The position numbers and the translations under genes were made by a program. From the NCBI GenBank assembly GCA_964541085.1, contig CAZIPA010000002.1:40857-104856 (forward strand): 64,000 bases of DNA, in the 5' to 3' direction. Source of the stretch: UBA4644 sp964541085 (GTDB lineage Bacteria > Bacillota > Clostridia > Oscillospirales > Butyricicoccaceae). The notes beneath the pieces were generated by a model that saw only the letters and a program-made list of their open reading frames with translations, had not been told where the DNA came from and did no database searches. Positions 18,114 to 26,993 of this stretch are shown piece by piece. Positions within the stretch are counted from its first letter, which is position 1; each line of letters begins with the position of its first letter.

Positions 18114-20762
18114 TCAGACACCGGTCTTTGCCGCAAAGGCTTCCAGCGCGGCCTGCATCTGAGCATCGTCGAAGCAATACTGCATCCTGGTGTACTGGCT
18201 GCGCAGGCGCACCACATCCTCGGTCACATCGCGGCAGCGGAGGATGCAGTCTGCCATCAGCTCGGCAAGACGGGCAAAGGCTTCCTTGCCAAAGCCAAAG
18301 CGGGTCATCTCGTTCACGCCCATACGCAGAGCACCGGAGGCGGTAAAGCCCTCGTTGTCCGGCGTGGCCTGATAGTTGACGATGATATTGTTGCGCTCCA
18401 GACGCTCAGCCACCTCGGGGCCAGCGCCGTAGCCAACGGAAACGATCACCTGATGGGTCTCGGTATAGTCAATGGCGGGATCGCCGGCCACATCCAGACC
18501 CTGCTCCTTCAGGCAGCGGGCGAAATACTTGGCATTTTCCACCACGGCCTTCTGATAGGCATCCTTGAAGTAATTCATTTCATAAGCCGCCATCAGCAGA
18601 CCCAGCTGGGTGCCCAGATGGTGGTTGGAGACGCTGCCCGGGAAGGCACGGGTCTCGATGGTCTTCCACAGACCGTACTTCAGCTCGTCGGGCTTGTAAT
18701 TGACACCGATCACGCCGCGCTGGGGTCCGAAGAAGGTCTTGTGAGTGGAGCCGGTGACGATCTCGGCACCCTCTTCAAAGGGCTTCTGGAAATGATCGCC
18801 CACCAGACCCATCACATGAGCCATATCGTACATGATGGTCGTGGGAATACCCTGCTCATCCACAAACTTGCGGATCTCGGCCACGGGCTCCTTATGGAGC
18901 ACCATGCTCTTGCCGAAGATGATGAACTCGGGACGGTAGCGCTCGATGACCTTCTTGGTCTCTTCCACATCAATCTTGTAGATGTTGTCCTTGCAGACGG
19001 GGAAGTTCACCACGGCAGAACGCTCGGTCACGGGATCCACGGCCACATAGTCATGCAGCGCACCCATGGGCTGGGCAGACAGATGGCCGCCGCGGATGAT
19101 GTGGTTGTTCAGGATATAGCCCAGACGCTGGGGATTCTGACGGCGGTTCAGACGGTTCTTCCAGTCCATCAGAGAGGAGAACACGGCCATATTGGACATC
19201 TGACCGCTGATCACACGGGTCTCCACCTCGGCGCAGCCCAGATAATCCTTCATCTGCTCCACCAGCAGCTGCTCCACCTGGTCGATGAACTTGGTGCCCT
19301 GATAGTAGAACACATCGTAATCATTGAAGGACTTGATCTTCTTGTGCTCCGCATAGCGGAAGGCCGGGTCGGATTCGCACAGCAGCTGCACGGCACGGCT
19401 GGGCGTATTTTCAGAGGGGATCAGGTTGATGCACTGCCGCTGACGCCACTCATGATTCTCCATGGCGGTCTGGATCAGCTCCAGAGCCTTGGCGGGACGA
19501 TCCACGGCGGCTGCGGGAGCGGCTTCCTCCGGCAGATGATAAATGGCGGGACGGGCATAGGGCGGCGCGTCGGCACGGAGATGCACCGGCGGGATGGCAG
19601 CCTTCAGGCGCTTGCCGCGCACATCAATCTCCACCACGGTATCCTTGCGGATATTGCTGTTGATGTAGCAGAAGCCGATGGAGCGTTTGGCGGAGTTTTC
19701 CAGAATCTCGGTAGCCAGGCCCTCACCCTCCGTCAGGAAGTAGGGCACCATGGTGCCGCTGGTGACCCAGCCGACCAGCTCATCGCCCTGATAGATCTCC
19801 ATACCGGCGCGCATAACGCCTCTGTCCAGCAGGGTGATGGGACGGATACGGCGGGGCAGTGCGGACATATCGCTGTAATCCCGGCTGAGGATGCGGTTGC
19901 GGGTGTCGGACTGACGCTTCAGCGCCTCACGGCCGATATAGTCGCCCTTCTGGGGAGCGAAGCTCACGGCAAACTTGGCCAGAGAGACGGCGAACACGGG
20001 GATCTCGCTGCCGTCGGAGGCAGTGCCCATTTCATGGCCATAGAGAGGCAGACCGGCTTCCAGACGCAGGGTGTCACGGGCACCCAGACCGGCGGGCTTT
20101 GCGCCCAGCTCGATGAGACGGTTCCAGAGCCATTCGGACTCTTCGCTGCGGATGAACACCTCATAGCCCAGAGGCTCGCCGGTGTAGCCGGTCATGGCCA
20201 CACGCACATCGTGGCCCTCAAACTTCAGGGTGTTCAGGGCGTTCTTCATGGGCTCGGTGACGGCTTCGCCGCCGGACAGCACCATCAGCAGCTCCTTGCT
20301 CTTGGGGCCCTGTACGGCGACAGAGGACCATTCTGCCGTAATGTCGGTGATGGTCACATCATACTGGGTGGCGATGGGCTTCAGATGAGCCAGATCCTTG
20401 TCGGTATTGGCGGCATTGACCACCAGCAGATACCGCTCTTCTTCATAGCGATAGAGATAGGCATCGTCCACTGCGCCGCCGTTTTCGTTGGGAATGATGC
20501 AGTACTGGGCCTGATTCAGATCCAGTGCCAGCACATTGGAGGACAGGACATGCTGCAAAAATGCGATCCGGTCGGGGCCGGAGATCAGCAGCCGTCCCAT
20601 ATGGGAAACATCAAACAGACTGCAGAAGCTGCGGGTGTAAAGATGCTCGGCCACAATGCCCGTGGGATACTGAATGGGCATTTCCCATCCGCCGAAGTCC
20701 ACCATGACGGCGCCGGCCGCCACATGTGCCTGATAAAGCGGTGTGCGTTTCAGTTCACTCAT
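18114..20762 (-). CDS. gcvT-glyA: Fused aminomethyltransferase (GcvT) and serine hydroxymethyltransferase (GlyA)
   Basis: One 882-residue reading frame carries two enzymes. Residues 1 to about 400 are the glycine cleavage T protein, with VDFGGWEMPIQYP, FDVSHMGR, the folate-site aspartate in GGAVDDAYLY (99-100), and GLGARDTLRLEAGLPLYGHE. A Pro/Ala-rich linker (about 400-425, PEEAAPAAAVDRP) follows. Residues from about 425 on are a serine hydroxymethyltransferase of a divergent type, with INLIPSENTPS, the YQGT segment, the PLP lysine in GSTHKTFFGPQRG (Lys675), and FPGSVSNHHLG. T protein makes 5,10-methylene-THF from glycine; GlyA uses it with a second glycine to make serine. The fusion would couple the two steps. 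The start has an AGGAGG site and lies downstream of a glycine riboswitch. Confidence 0.95.
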   Translation of the reverse strand: MSELKRTPLYQAHVAAGAVMVDFGGWEMPIQYPTGIVAEHLYTRSFCSLFDVSHMGRLLISGPDRIAFLQHVLSSNVLALDLNQAQYCIIPNENGGAVDDAYLYRYEEERYLLVVNAANTDKDLAHLKPIATQYDVTITDITAEWSSVAVQGPKSKELLMVLSGGEAVTEPMKNALNTLKFEGHDVRVAMTGYTGEPLGYEVFIRSEESEWLWNRLIELGAKPAGLGARDTLRLEAGLPLYGHEMGTASDGSEIPVFAVSLAKFAVSFAPQKGDYIGREALKRQSDTRNRILSRDYSDMSALPRRIRPITLLDRGVMRAGMEIYQGDELVGWVTSGTMVPYFLTEGEGLATEILENSAKRSIGFCYINSNIRKDTVVEIDVRGKRLKAAIPPVHLRADAPPYARPAIYHLPEEAAPAAAVDRPAKALELIQTAMENHEWRQRQCINLIPSENTPSRAVQLLCESDPAFRYAEHKKIKSFNDYDVFYYQGTKFIDQVEQLLVEQMKDYLGCAEVETRVISGQMSNMAVFSSLMDWKNRLNRRQNPQRLGYILNNHIIRGGHLSAQPMGALHDYVAVDPVTERSAVVNFPVCKDNIYKIDVEETKKVIERYRPEFIIFGKSMVLHKEPVAEIRKFVDEQGIPTTIMYDMAHVMGLVGDHFQKPFEEGAEIVTGSTHKTFFGPQRGVIGVNYKPDELKYGLWKTIETRAFPGSVSNHHLGTQLGLLMAAYEMNYFKDAYQKAVVENAKYFARCLKEQGLDVAGDPAIDYTETHQVIVSVGYGAGPEVAERLERNNIIVNYQATPDNEGFTASGALRMGVNEMTRFGFGKEAFARLAELMADCILRCRDVTEDVVRLRSQYTRMQYCFDDAQMQAALEAFAAKTGV

Positions 20763-20816
20763 AAAAAGTGCCTCCTGTTTTTATCTTAAAATCATTTGGG
20801 ACGCTGAAAAACCTGC

Positions 20817-20853
20817 AAAAAAAGCACAAAATCCCCCTGATAAGATTTTGTGC
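20817..20853 (-). terminator. Riboswitch-linked intrinsic terminator
   Basis: On the minus strand a 10-bp stem (20844-20853 with 20824-20833) is followed by seven T residues (20817-20823), 55 bp upstream of the gcvT-glyA ATG and immediately after the second aptamer. This is the expected expression platform of an ON riboswitch acting at transcription termination. Confidence 0.85.
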
Positions 20854-21040
20854 CTCCGTAATTGCCCTGAGAGATTCCCTCTTCCCCGGCCGTGCCCGTG
20901 CCGTGGAAGGGTTGCCCCTTCGGGGTTCCGCTTGCGCGGCCCTTTTCGAAGTATCGTCCTGGCCCGCTCTTTTTGCCTGAGAGTTCTTGCTGCCCCTTCG
21001 GCGCCGCCTGCGGCGGTCTCTCCCGGGCCGATCATTCGAT
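20854..21040 (-). ncRNA. Tandem glycine riboswitch
   Basis: The minus strand shows two consecutive glycine aptamers. The first (about 20950-21035) has GGGAGAGACC, GCGCCGAAGGGGCA, and CTCTCAGGCAAAA in order. The second (about 20855-20950) has CCCCGAAGGGGCAA and AATCTCTCAGGGCAA. These are the conserved J3/P3 and P1 elements of the gcvT motif. It controls the glycine cleavage operon: glycine binding should prevent the downstream terminator from forming. Confidence 0.92.
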
Positions 21041-21080
21041 GTCTGTGAAATTGTGAGAATCCCGTTTTTGCAGTACATTC

Positions 21081-21110
21081 ATGATATCACAGCACTTTTC
21101 CGGAAGTCAA
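21081..21110 (-). promoter_or_regulatory. Promoter of the glycine operon
   Basis: Minus-strand TTGACT (21105-21110), an 18-bp spacer and TATCAT (21081-21086) with a TGA extended -10. It lies about 40 bp upstream of the first aptamer. Confidence 0.75.
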
Positions 21111-21224
21111 AGCAAATCGCCCTGATATCGGAACTTTCTATGACACCGGCATTTCAGTCCTGTTTTGCAATATATGTACCGCCCGATTCTGCCTGTCGAA
21201 AGCGCAGCAGGCTTCCGGGATGAC

Positions 21225-21266
21225 AGGCAGACCCGGGGCGCGGCGATAGCGGCCCCGGGCTCTTTT
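21225..21266 (+). terminator. Hairpin with T tract next to the DUF4340 gene stop
   Basis: A GC stem (CCCGGGGC paired with GCCCCGGG) is followed on the plus strand by CTCTTTTTTC. The T tract faces the plus strand, yet the adjacent gene ends here on the minus strand, where no T run follows. It may still mark the end of that operon or block antisense transcription. Confidence 0.45.
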
Positions 21267-21267
21267 T

Positions 21268-22674
21268 TCAGTCTGCGTTATCTGCGTCGGCGTTCAGGAT
21301 GATCTCCCGGGCGGCTTCCATCAGATCCACCGTCTGGGCACGGGAGGCCAGTCCCACGGCAGCGCCGTCCACCTCAGCCCGGCAGGTTTCCCCGTCATAC
21401 CGGTACAGCGTCAGACAAAAGGTGGGATATGCCTCGTTTTCCAGATGCAGCGTCAGGGAGATTTCCGCCTGCCCCTCTGCCTTCTCCGATGAAAATTCGC
21501 TGACCCGGAGGGAAAGCAGCTCGGACTTCAGCTGGGAAATATCCACCCGGGCTTCGCCATAGCGCCAGACGGTTTCCTCCTCTTCCCCGTCCTCCCGCAG
21601 GAAGGTGACGGTTTCTCCGTCCAGCGTAATTTCCACCGCCGTCACCGTGTCAAAATCGCCGGTAAACAGCTGCTGATGGCGCATGGAATCATACGCTGCG
21701 CCGGTGAGGGTGTTGAACTTGGTTTCGGTGATCTGATAGACGATGGGCGAATCGCCCAGCCGCACATACCGGGCCACAGAGGGATACACATCCGCCTCAT
21801 CTGCCACGGCCTGTTCATAGGCGGCCTGATCCTCGGGATCCCGGGCCAGCTGCACCGTGACGGTATCCTCCGCACCGTTTGCGTTGGTATAGTCCACCTG
21901 CACCGTCAGCTCCGGCTGCGCCAGACTCAAGTCCTCCAGCTCCTCCTCCGTGACGCTGTAGCTCACATAATCGGACAGGCTCAGGGTGTGCAGGGCGTTG
22001 AGATAATCCTCCACATTGTCCGTATCCAGCGGCGCGTCCTCCACAAAATAGATGTCCTCGGCGCAGATGCTGCTGCCGTCCTCCCGGCGGCGGATGGTAT
22101 AGCTCTCCGTCCCGGAAAAGGCAATGGCCGACACGGTATCCCAATCGGGCATGGTGTCGTTGCGTATCAGGTCGGAAAGCTCCACATCAAAGGCCGTCAG
22201 GGGATCCTCCACCGCCAGATAGGCATTGCCGTCCTCCAGGGAAAGATAGCGCTGCTCGTCCATTTTGCTGAAGTCTCCCAGCCGGACGGTGTAGGCATTT
22301 TCCCCCGCCGTGATATGGATGGTGCAGGCCGGTTCCTCCAGACCATACTGGCTGTAGTCCTCCACATCCGCAATCACAAAGGCGGCGGACAGGGCCGCAA
22401 AGGGCTCCAGCAGCTGCTCCAGCCGGTCCCCGTCCACCGGAAAAGCCTCATCGCCGTCATACTGCCAGCCCGTCTCCGTCCGGGTAAAGGCCAGTGCCCC
22501 ATCGCCGTATTCCCAGGAAAGGGCCGTTACGCTGTCTGCCGGGATGGCCAGAATCTGCTCGCCGCTGCTGCGAATCTGTTCCTTTTTTTCCTCATGCCGA
22601 CTGACGGCAAAGGCCGCGATGCAGACGGCTGCCAGAATGCCCAGCAGGAGATACAGCTGTTTTGTCTTACGCAT
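21268..22674 (-). CDS. DUF4340 family membrane-anchored protein
   Basis: A 468-residue protein with an N-terminal membrane helix (about 6-22) and a long, acidic extracytoplasmic region. It has DUF4340-type features, including a repeated pattern of short beta-rich segments such as ALSWEYGDGALAFTRTETGW and VTAVEITLDGETVTFLREDG. DUF4340 proteins usually occur with GldG-like proteins and an ABC transporter, as here. It overlaps the GldG-like gene by 8 bp, so translation is probably coupled. Substrate unknown. Confidence 0.85.
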   Translation of the reverse strand: MRKTKQLYLLLGILAAVCIAAFAVSRHEEKKEQIRSSGEQILAIPADSVTALSWEYGDGALAFTRTETGWQYDGDEAFPVDGDRLEQLLEPFAALSAAFVIADVEDYSQYGLEEPACTIHITAGENAYTVRLGDFSKMDEQRYLSLEDGNAYLAVEDPLTAFDVELSDLIRNDTMPDWDTVSAIAFSGTESYTIRRREDGSSICAEDIYFVEDAPLDTDNVEDYLNALHTLSLSDYVSYSVTEEELEDLSLAQPELTVQVDYTNANGAEDTVTVQLARDPEDQAAYEQAVADEADVYPSVARYVRLGDSPIVYQITETKFNTLTGAAYDSMRHQQLFTGDFDTVTAVEITLDGETVTFLREDGEEEETVWRYGEARVDISQLKSELLSLRVSEFSSEKAEGQAEISLTLHLENEAYPTFCLTLYRYDGETCRAEVDGAAVGLASRAQTVDLMEAAREIILNADADNAD

Positions 22675-24079
22675 GGCGCTTCCGCCTCCTTTCCACCACC
22701 GTCACAATGCCCCAGATGAGAAATATGCCGGGCAGAATGCCGATCATCCATGCTTTGAGCACCGTGGCGTTGGATTCGCTGATGGTGAGATAGTTGTAAT
22801 TCAGGCTCTTGCTGCGGATGGATGCCGCCTCCCGCTGCCCTACCAGAGAGGACAGAGCATTCATGGCCAGATTCAGATTGGCGCCGGAGGAATAGGCGTT
22901 GTACACCTCCTCCAGAAACTGACCGGAAGAAAACCAGATCAGCTGGCCGTCATTTCCGGTATCTACAGACACAGCCACGGCAAAGGAGCCCTGAGTGTCC
23001 CCCTCTTCCAGCTCATAGCTGCTGAACTGATAGCCGTCCGCCTTGCTGATAGCAGTATCGGAGGTGGTCAGCAGCGCCGTGGCACGGCTGCCGGTGACGG
23101 TCAGGCCCTGCGCCAGCGGGAAGATCACATAATAGCCGCCGTCAATCAGCGGGCCGGTAATCTCATTTTCCGCCAGATCCGGCAGCAGCACATAGGGATA
23201 GCCAAAGGCATAATGGGCGCGATCCGTATCCAGCAGCAGGCCGCCGGTGGTCTCCACGCCGTACTGTTCCAGAATGCCGTAAAGATTCTCCAGCGTTCCC
23301 TCCTGCACCGGCCCGGCCATAACCAGCATTCTACCGCCGTTTTCCAGCCAGTCCCGCAGGATCTCCGCTTCCTCCGGAGAAATATCGCTGGAGGGCGCAT
23401 AAATCAGCACCCCGTCCGCATCCTCGGGAACGCCGTCGGAGGTGAGCAGCGAGAAGGAGGACATCTCCATGTTTTCCTTTTCCAGCTGCGCCTGCACTTC
23501 CTCCGGCAGCGCGGCTTCTCCGTGGCCCTCCAGCAGATACAGCTGCGGAAGCTCTTCGGACACCACATAGTCGATGGCAGAGGTCAGCGCACCCTCTCCG
23601 TCGAAGGAATAAACATAGGAATAGGTGGTATAATCCACATCGGTAAGATAGATGTCGTCATAGCTGATATAGCGGCTTTTGTCCCCGCATTCCACGATCA
23701 GGCTGTTGTTGGGGACGGTTTCGCTGGTATACGCCGCAGTAAAGGTGGGATAAACATCCGGATTTTTCCTGACCACCGTAATGTGTGAGGACTGGCTTTC
23801 ATAGCGCTCCAGCAGATTCCGGATCACCGCGTCTTCCTCGTCCGCCTGCACCACCCAATAAATAGTCACATCCTGCTCCAGCCCGTTGAGCACCACTTTG
23901 GTGCTGCTGGTAATGGAATACAGCTGGGAGGCGCTGATATCATATTTCACGGCAGACGCCGGCAGTGCGGCAGCCAGCACATTCACCGCCGCCAGAATCG
24001 CCAGCACAACGGCCGTGACCGTGATGGAATACAGTCCGCCTCTGGCCGCAATACGGCTGCGAAGTCTGGTGGATTTCAT
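22667..24079 (-). CDS. GldG-like ABC transporter auxiliary protein
   Basis: A 470-residue protein with a membrane helix near each end (about 15-38 and 440-462) and a large extracytoplasmic domain between them. The arrangement matches the GldG / ABC-type 'uncharacterised transport system' proteins, including the AIDYVVSEELPQLYLLEGHGEA segment and the LENGGRMLVMAGP segment. GldG is known from gliding Bacteroidetes, but homologues occur in many non-gliding bacteria. Its stop meets the start of the permease-side gene at 24079. Confidence 0.85.
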   Translation of the reverse strand: MKSTRLRSRIAARGGLYSITVTAVVLAILAAVNVLAAALPASAVKYDISASQLYSITSSTKVVLNGLEQDVTIYWVVQADEEDAVIRNLLERYESQSSHITVVRKNPDVYPTFTAAYTSETVPNNSLIVECGDKSRYISYDDIYLTDVDYTTYSYVYSFDGEGALTSAIDYVVSEELPQLYLLEGHGEAALPEEVQAQLEKENMEMSSFSLLTSDGVPEDADGVLIYAPSSDISPEEAEILRDWLENGGRMLVMAGPVQEGTLENLYGILEQYGVETTGGLLLDTDRAHYAFGYPYVLLPDLAENEITGPLIDGGYYVIFPLAQGLTVTGSRATALLTTSDTAISKADGYQFSSYELEEGDTQGSFAVAVSVDTGNDGQLIWFSSGQFLEEVYNAYSSGANLNLAMNALSSLVGQREAASIRSKSLNYNYLTISESNATVLKAWMIGILPGIFLIWGIVTVVERRRKRHA

Positions 24080-24942
24080 CAGTTGTACCTCCGTTTCTCC
24101 AGAGACTGCACTGTAAGAAACAGCCCCAATGCGATTACAGAGCCGTAAAACACCAGTGCCGTCACATCAAATACGCCATCCACAAAGGTATAAAACCGCT
24201 CGAAGAGGGACAGCTGCTTCATGATATCGGGCAGCAGATTTTCCAGAAGCTCTGCCCGGATCCAGTAGACGGCCAGCACCGCTGCCGCAAGTCCGCCGCC
24301 CACGCCACAGCCGATCCGGCTGTTTCGGGTCAGGGCCCGGATGAGCACGCCCAGCAGCACCGCTGTGCAGCAGAGAACAATGGCCGAGCCTTCGCTGGTG
24401 GCGGAAACCTGCTCTGCCAGTGTGACACTGAAATAGTTCAGCAAAAAGGCCGCAATGGCAATGCCCGCCGCAAAGCCCTGATTGTCCGTCAGAGAGGAAA
24501 TGAACATTCCCAGAGCGATCAGCGCCGCTCCCAGCAGGAAAAAGGCCGCCAGCGCTCCATAGGCACCGGGCAGATATACCTCGCCATAGCGGGAAAACAG
24601 CCAGGGATAGACGGCGACAATGGCCATGGGCAAAAAGAACATGGTCACCAGCGAAAGATACTTTCCGCCGACGATCTGCCAGGGTTTCAGCGGCAGCGCA
24701 TAGAGCAGCTGATCGGTTTTCTGCCGCCGCTCCTCCGCAAAGGAACGCATGGTCAGCACCGGAATGATAACCACCAGGCCCACGCTCACATAGCCCAGCG
24801 CATATTCAAAATTGGCATAGGCTGCCTGAATATTGTACAGCATGGCTCCTACGCCTACAAACAGCAGCAGCGCCGCAGAAAACAGATACACGGTGAGAGA
24901 ATGAAACGCGCTGCGCAGCTCATGCTTCCATACGGCAATCAT
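24079..24942 (-). CDS. ABC transporter permease (ABC-2/GldF type)
   Basis: A 287-residue protein with six hydrophobic segments (around 15-40, 55-75, 105-130, 140-165, 175-210, 255-280) in the ABC-2 permease layout. It has the short cytosolic RSFAEERRQKTDQLLYALPLKPWQIV segment typical of this family. It belongs with the ATPase directly upstream (4-bp overlap) and the GldG-like gene downstream. Confidence 0.88.
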   Translation of the reverse strand: MIAVWKHELRSAFHSLTVYLFSAALLLFVGVGAMLYNIQAAYANFEYALGYVSVGLVVIIPVLTMRSFAEERRQKTDQLLYALPLKPWQIVGGKYLSLVTMFFLPMAIVAVYPWLFSRYGEVYLPGAYGALAAFFLLGAALIALGMFISSLTDNQGFAAGIAIAAFLLNYFSVTLAEQVSATSEGSAIVLCCTAVLLGVLIRALTRNSRIGCGVGGGLAAAVLAVYWIRAELLENLLPDIMKQLSLFERFYTFVDGVFDVTALVFYGSVIALGLFLTVQSLEKRRYN

Positions 24943-25925
24943 TCGCTTTTCGCCTCCTCCCGCTCCGGCGGCTCCGCCGTCTCTCCCCCACCGGCTTCGG
25001 TAAGCTCCAGAAAGACCTCTTCCAAATTGGCCTGCTTTGTACGCATCTCCAGCACCGGCAGCCCCTGGGCCGCAAAGGTCAGCGTCACGCTGCCGCAGAC
25101 AGACTGACTTTCCTGCCCTTCGGCCAGCTCGGCCTCAATATCGCAGATGCCCTTTTCCTCCGCAACGCTCCACCGGGCCAGCCCGGGAATCTGCGGAAGG
25201 ATGGCTTCCGCCGTCTCCTTTGCCGCCTGCACCCGGAAGCAGATGCCGCCGGAGGCCCGAAGCAGCCGCTCCAGATTTTCCGGTGTGTCAAAGGCCACCA
25301 GTCTGCCCCGGGAGAGAATCAGCACCTGTCCGCACACCGCCTGCACCTCCGACAGAATGTGGGAGCTGAGAATCACGGTATGCCGCTTGCCCAGCTGGCG
25401 GATGAGCTCCCGAATCTCGATGATCTGAATGGGATCCAGTCCCACCGTGGGCTCGTCCAGAATCAGCACCGGTGGGTCGCCCAGCAGAGCCTGCGCAATG
25501 CCCACCCGCTGACGGTAGCCCTTGGACAGGGTTCCGATGAGCCGGTTCTGCACCTCCTGAATGCCCGCATACTGCATGGCCGTTTCCATCCCCTCCCGGA
25601 GCACCCTGCCCCGCAGACCCCGGGCCTGACCCACAAAGGTGAGATATTCCCGGGGCGTTTCGTGGGGATACAGCGGGGGCTGCTCCGGCAGATAGCCGAT
25701 CATGCGCCTGGCCTCCTCCGGCTGCTCCAGAATGTCAAAGCCGCCGATTTTCACCGTTCCCGCCGTGGGAGAAAGACAGCCGGTGATGATGTTCATGGTG
25801 GTGGATTTTCCTGCGCCGTTGGGCCCCAGAAAGCCGTAAACCTGACCGCCGCCGATGTCAAAGGACAGATCATCTACTGCCAGAAAATCACCGTAATACT
25901 TGGTCAGGTGCGAAACCTGAATCAT
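24939..25925 (-). CDS. ABC transporter ATP-binding protein
   Basis: A 328-residue ATPase with Walker A GPNGAGKST (about 35-43), Q-loop YLPEQPPLYPHET, signature LSKGYRQR, Walker B LILDEPTVGLDP and switch His in LSSHILSE. A C-terminal regulatory region of about 100 residues follows, as in GldA-type ATPases. First gene of a four-gene exporter operon. The ATG has an AGGAGG site about 10 bp upstream. Confidence 0.95.
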   Translation of the reverse strand: MIQVSHLTKYYGDFLAVDDLSFDIGGGQVYGFLGPNGAGKSTTMNIITGCLSPTAGTVKIGGFDILEQPEEARRMIGYLPEQPPLYPHETPREYLTFVGQARGLRGRVLREGMETAMQYAGIQEVQNRLIGTLSKGYRQRVGIAQALLGDPPVLILDEPTVGLDPIQIIEIRELIRQLGKRHTVILSSHILSEVQAVCGQVLILSRGRLVAFDTPENLERLLRASGGICFRVQAAKETAEAILPQIPGLARWSVAEEKGICDIEAELAEGQESQSVCGSVTLTFAAQGLPVLEMRTKQANLEEVFLELTEAGGGETAEPPEREEAKSE

Positions 25926-26036
25926 TGCCTGATACCTCCTTGCCTGTTTTGTCAGGAATCCAGACTATCTTAGGCAGAGAACCTGAAATGAGGTTGAAAG
26001 AAGCTGCTACGAAATTGTAAAAAAACGCCTTCGCTC

Positions 26037-26064
26037 TTGACGAAAAAAAATTGCGGATTATAAT
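26037..26064 (+). promoter_or_regulatory. Promoter of the Cys-rich membrane protein gene
   Basis: TTGACG (26037-26042), a 16-bp A-rich spacer and a perfect TATAAT (26059-26064). The roughly 105-nt leader that follows is GC-rich with partial hairpins; no known riboswitch was recognised in it. Confidence 0.7.
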
Positions 26065-26174
26065 AGAAGCAGGTCTTCCCCCCCGGTTGCGCCGGGGAAG
26101 CCTCGCCATGACCCGGCGGCACGCCCTGTCCGGCTGCCATGGTTTTTCTTCATTTTGGACGGAAGTGATATAGG

Positions 26175-26927
26175 ATGAAACGGAGAAAGCTGTCACTTAT
26201 CTCAACCATGCATTATCTGAAGCTGGTCTACCGTGCTGCACTGTTTTTGGCGGCTGCGGCCATGTATCTGGTCAGTCGGCTGCAAGGCACGGAAAGTATG
26301 TTCTACGGCTTTGAACGCAAGCATTGGCTGCTGATCGTGATCTGGCTGGTCTATGCGGCGGAAATGATCTCCCGGTTTTTCCCCTCCCGGCTGGAGAGCA
26401 TGGGCTGTCAGAAGCAGTTCCGGCGGAACTTTGTGCCCACCGGCGAACAGGTGCCGGAATTGCAGTCCCGGAAGCGCACGCTGTCTGTGGCGGCGGCCTG
26501 GCTTTTGCTCAACGGCATCATCGGCGCGCTGTATTTCTGCGGCGTGGTGGATGAGGGGATTCTGGTGCTCATCAGTCTGGCCTATGGCGTGTGCGATATG
26601 ATCTGCATCCTGTTTTTCTGTCCCTTCCAGACCTGGTTTATGAAAAATCGCTGCTGCACGGTTTGCCGCATTTACAACTGGGATTTTCCCATGATGTTCA
26701 CGCCCTTTATCTTCATTCCCAGCGTGTTCACCTGGAGTCTGCTGCTCATGTCCCTTTTACTGCTGGCCCGGTGGGAGCTGTCCATCCGCCTCCATCCGGA
26801 GCGGTTTTCCGAACGCACCAACGCCAATCTGGCCTGTGCCAACTGTCAGGAAAAGCTCTGCCATCACAAAAAACAGCTGCGCAGCTTCTGGGAGAAAAAC
26901 AAATCCCGTCTGGGCCGATTCTGGTAA
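26175..26927 (+). CDS. Multi-pass membrane protein with cytosolic Cys pairs
   Basis: A 250-residue protein with about five or six hydrophobic helices (around 17-35, 50-66, 105-130, 133-155, 178-200). It has two cysteine clusters: NRCCTVC near residue 160 and ACANCQEKLCHHKK near residue 227. Spacing of C-x2-C and C-H-H groups suggests metal binding, but no family was recognised with certainty. The C-terminal tail is very basic. It has its own promoter and terminator. The ribosome binding site (GGAAGTGA) is only moderate. Confidence 0.78.
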   Translation: MKRRKLSLISTMHYLKLVYRAALFLAAAAMYLVSRLQGTESMFYGFERKHWLLIVIWLVYAAEMISRFFPSRLESMGCQKQFRRNFVPTGEQVPELQSRKRTLSVAAAWLLLNGIIGALYFCGVVDEGILVLISLAYGVCDMICILFFCPFQTWFMKNRCCTVCRIYNWDFPMMFTPFIFIPSVFTWSLLLMSLLLLARWELSIRLHPERFSERTNANLACANCQEKLCHHKKQLRSFWEKNKSRLGRFW

Positions 26928-26950
26928 AAGTGAAAATCGGATATAGCAAA

Positions 26951-26978
26951 AGAGCCATTCGTTTGAATGGCTCTTTTT
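26951..26978 (+). terminator. Terminator, probably bidirectional
   Basis: A 10-bp perfect stem (26951-26960 with 26965-26974), GTTT loop, then TTTTT on the plus strand; on the minus strand it is followed by TTTTGC, so it can also end the lipoprotein remnant at 26994. Confidence 0.85.
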
Positions 26979-26993
26979 GTGTGCTGTCAGCGG

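Noticed and set aside
26065..26170. GC-rich leader before the Cys-rich membrane protein as SRP RNA or a riboswitch
   Set aside because: No GGAAGCAG-type SRP core or known aptamer motif; the stems are short and interrupted.
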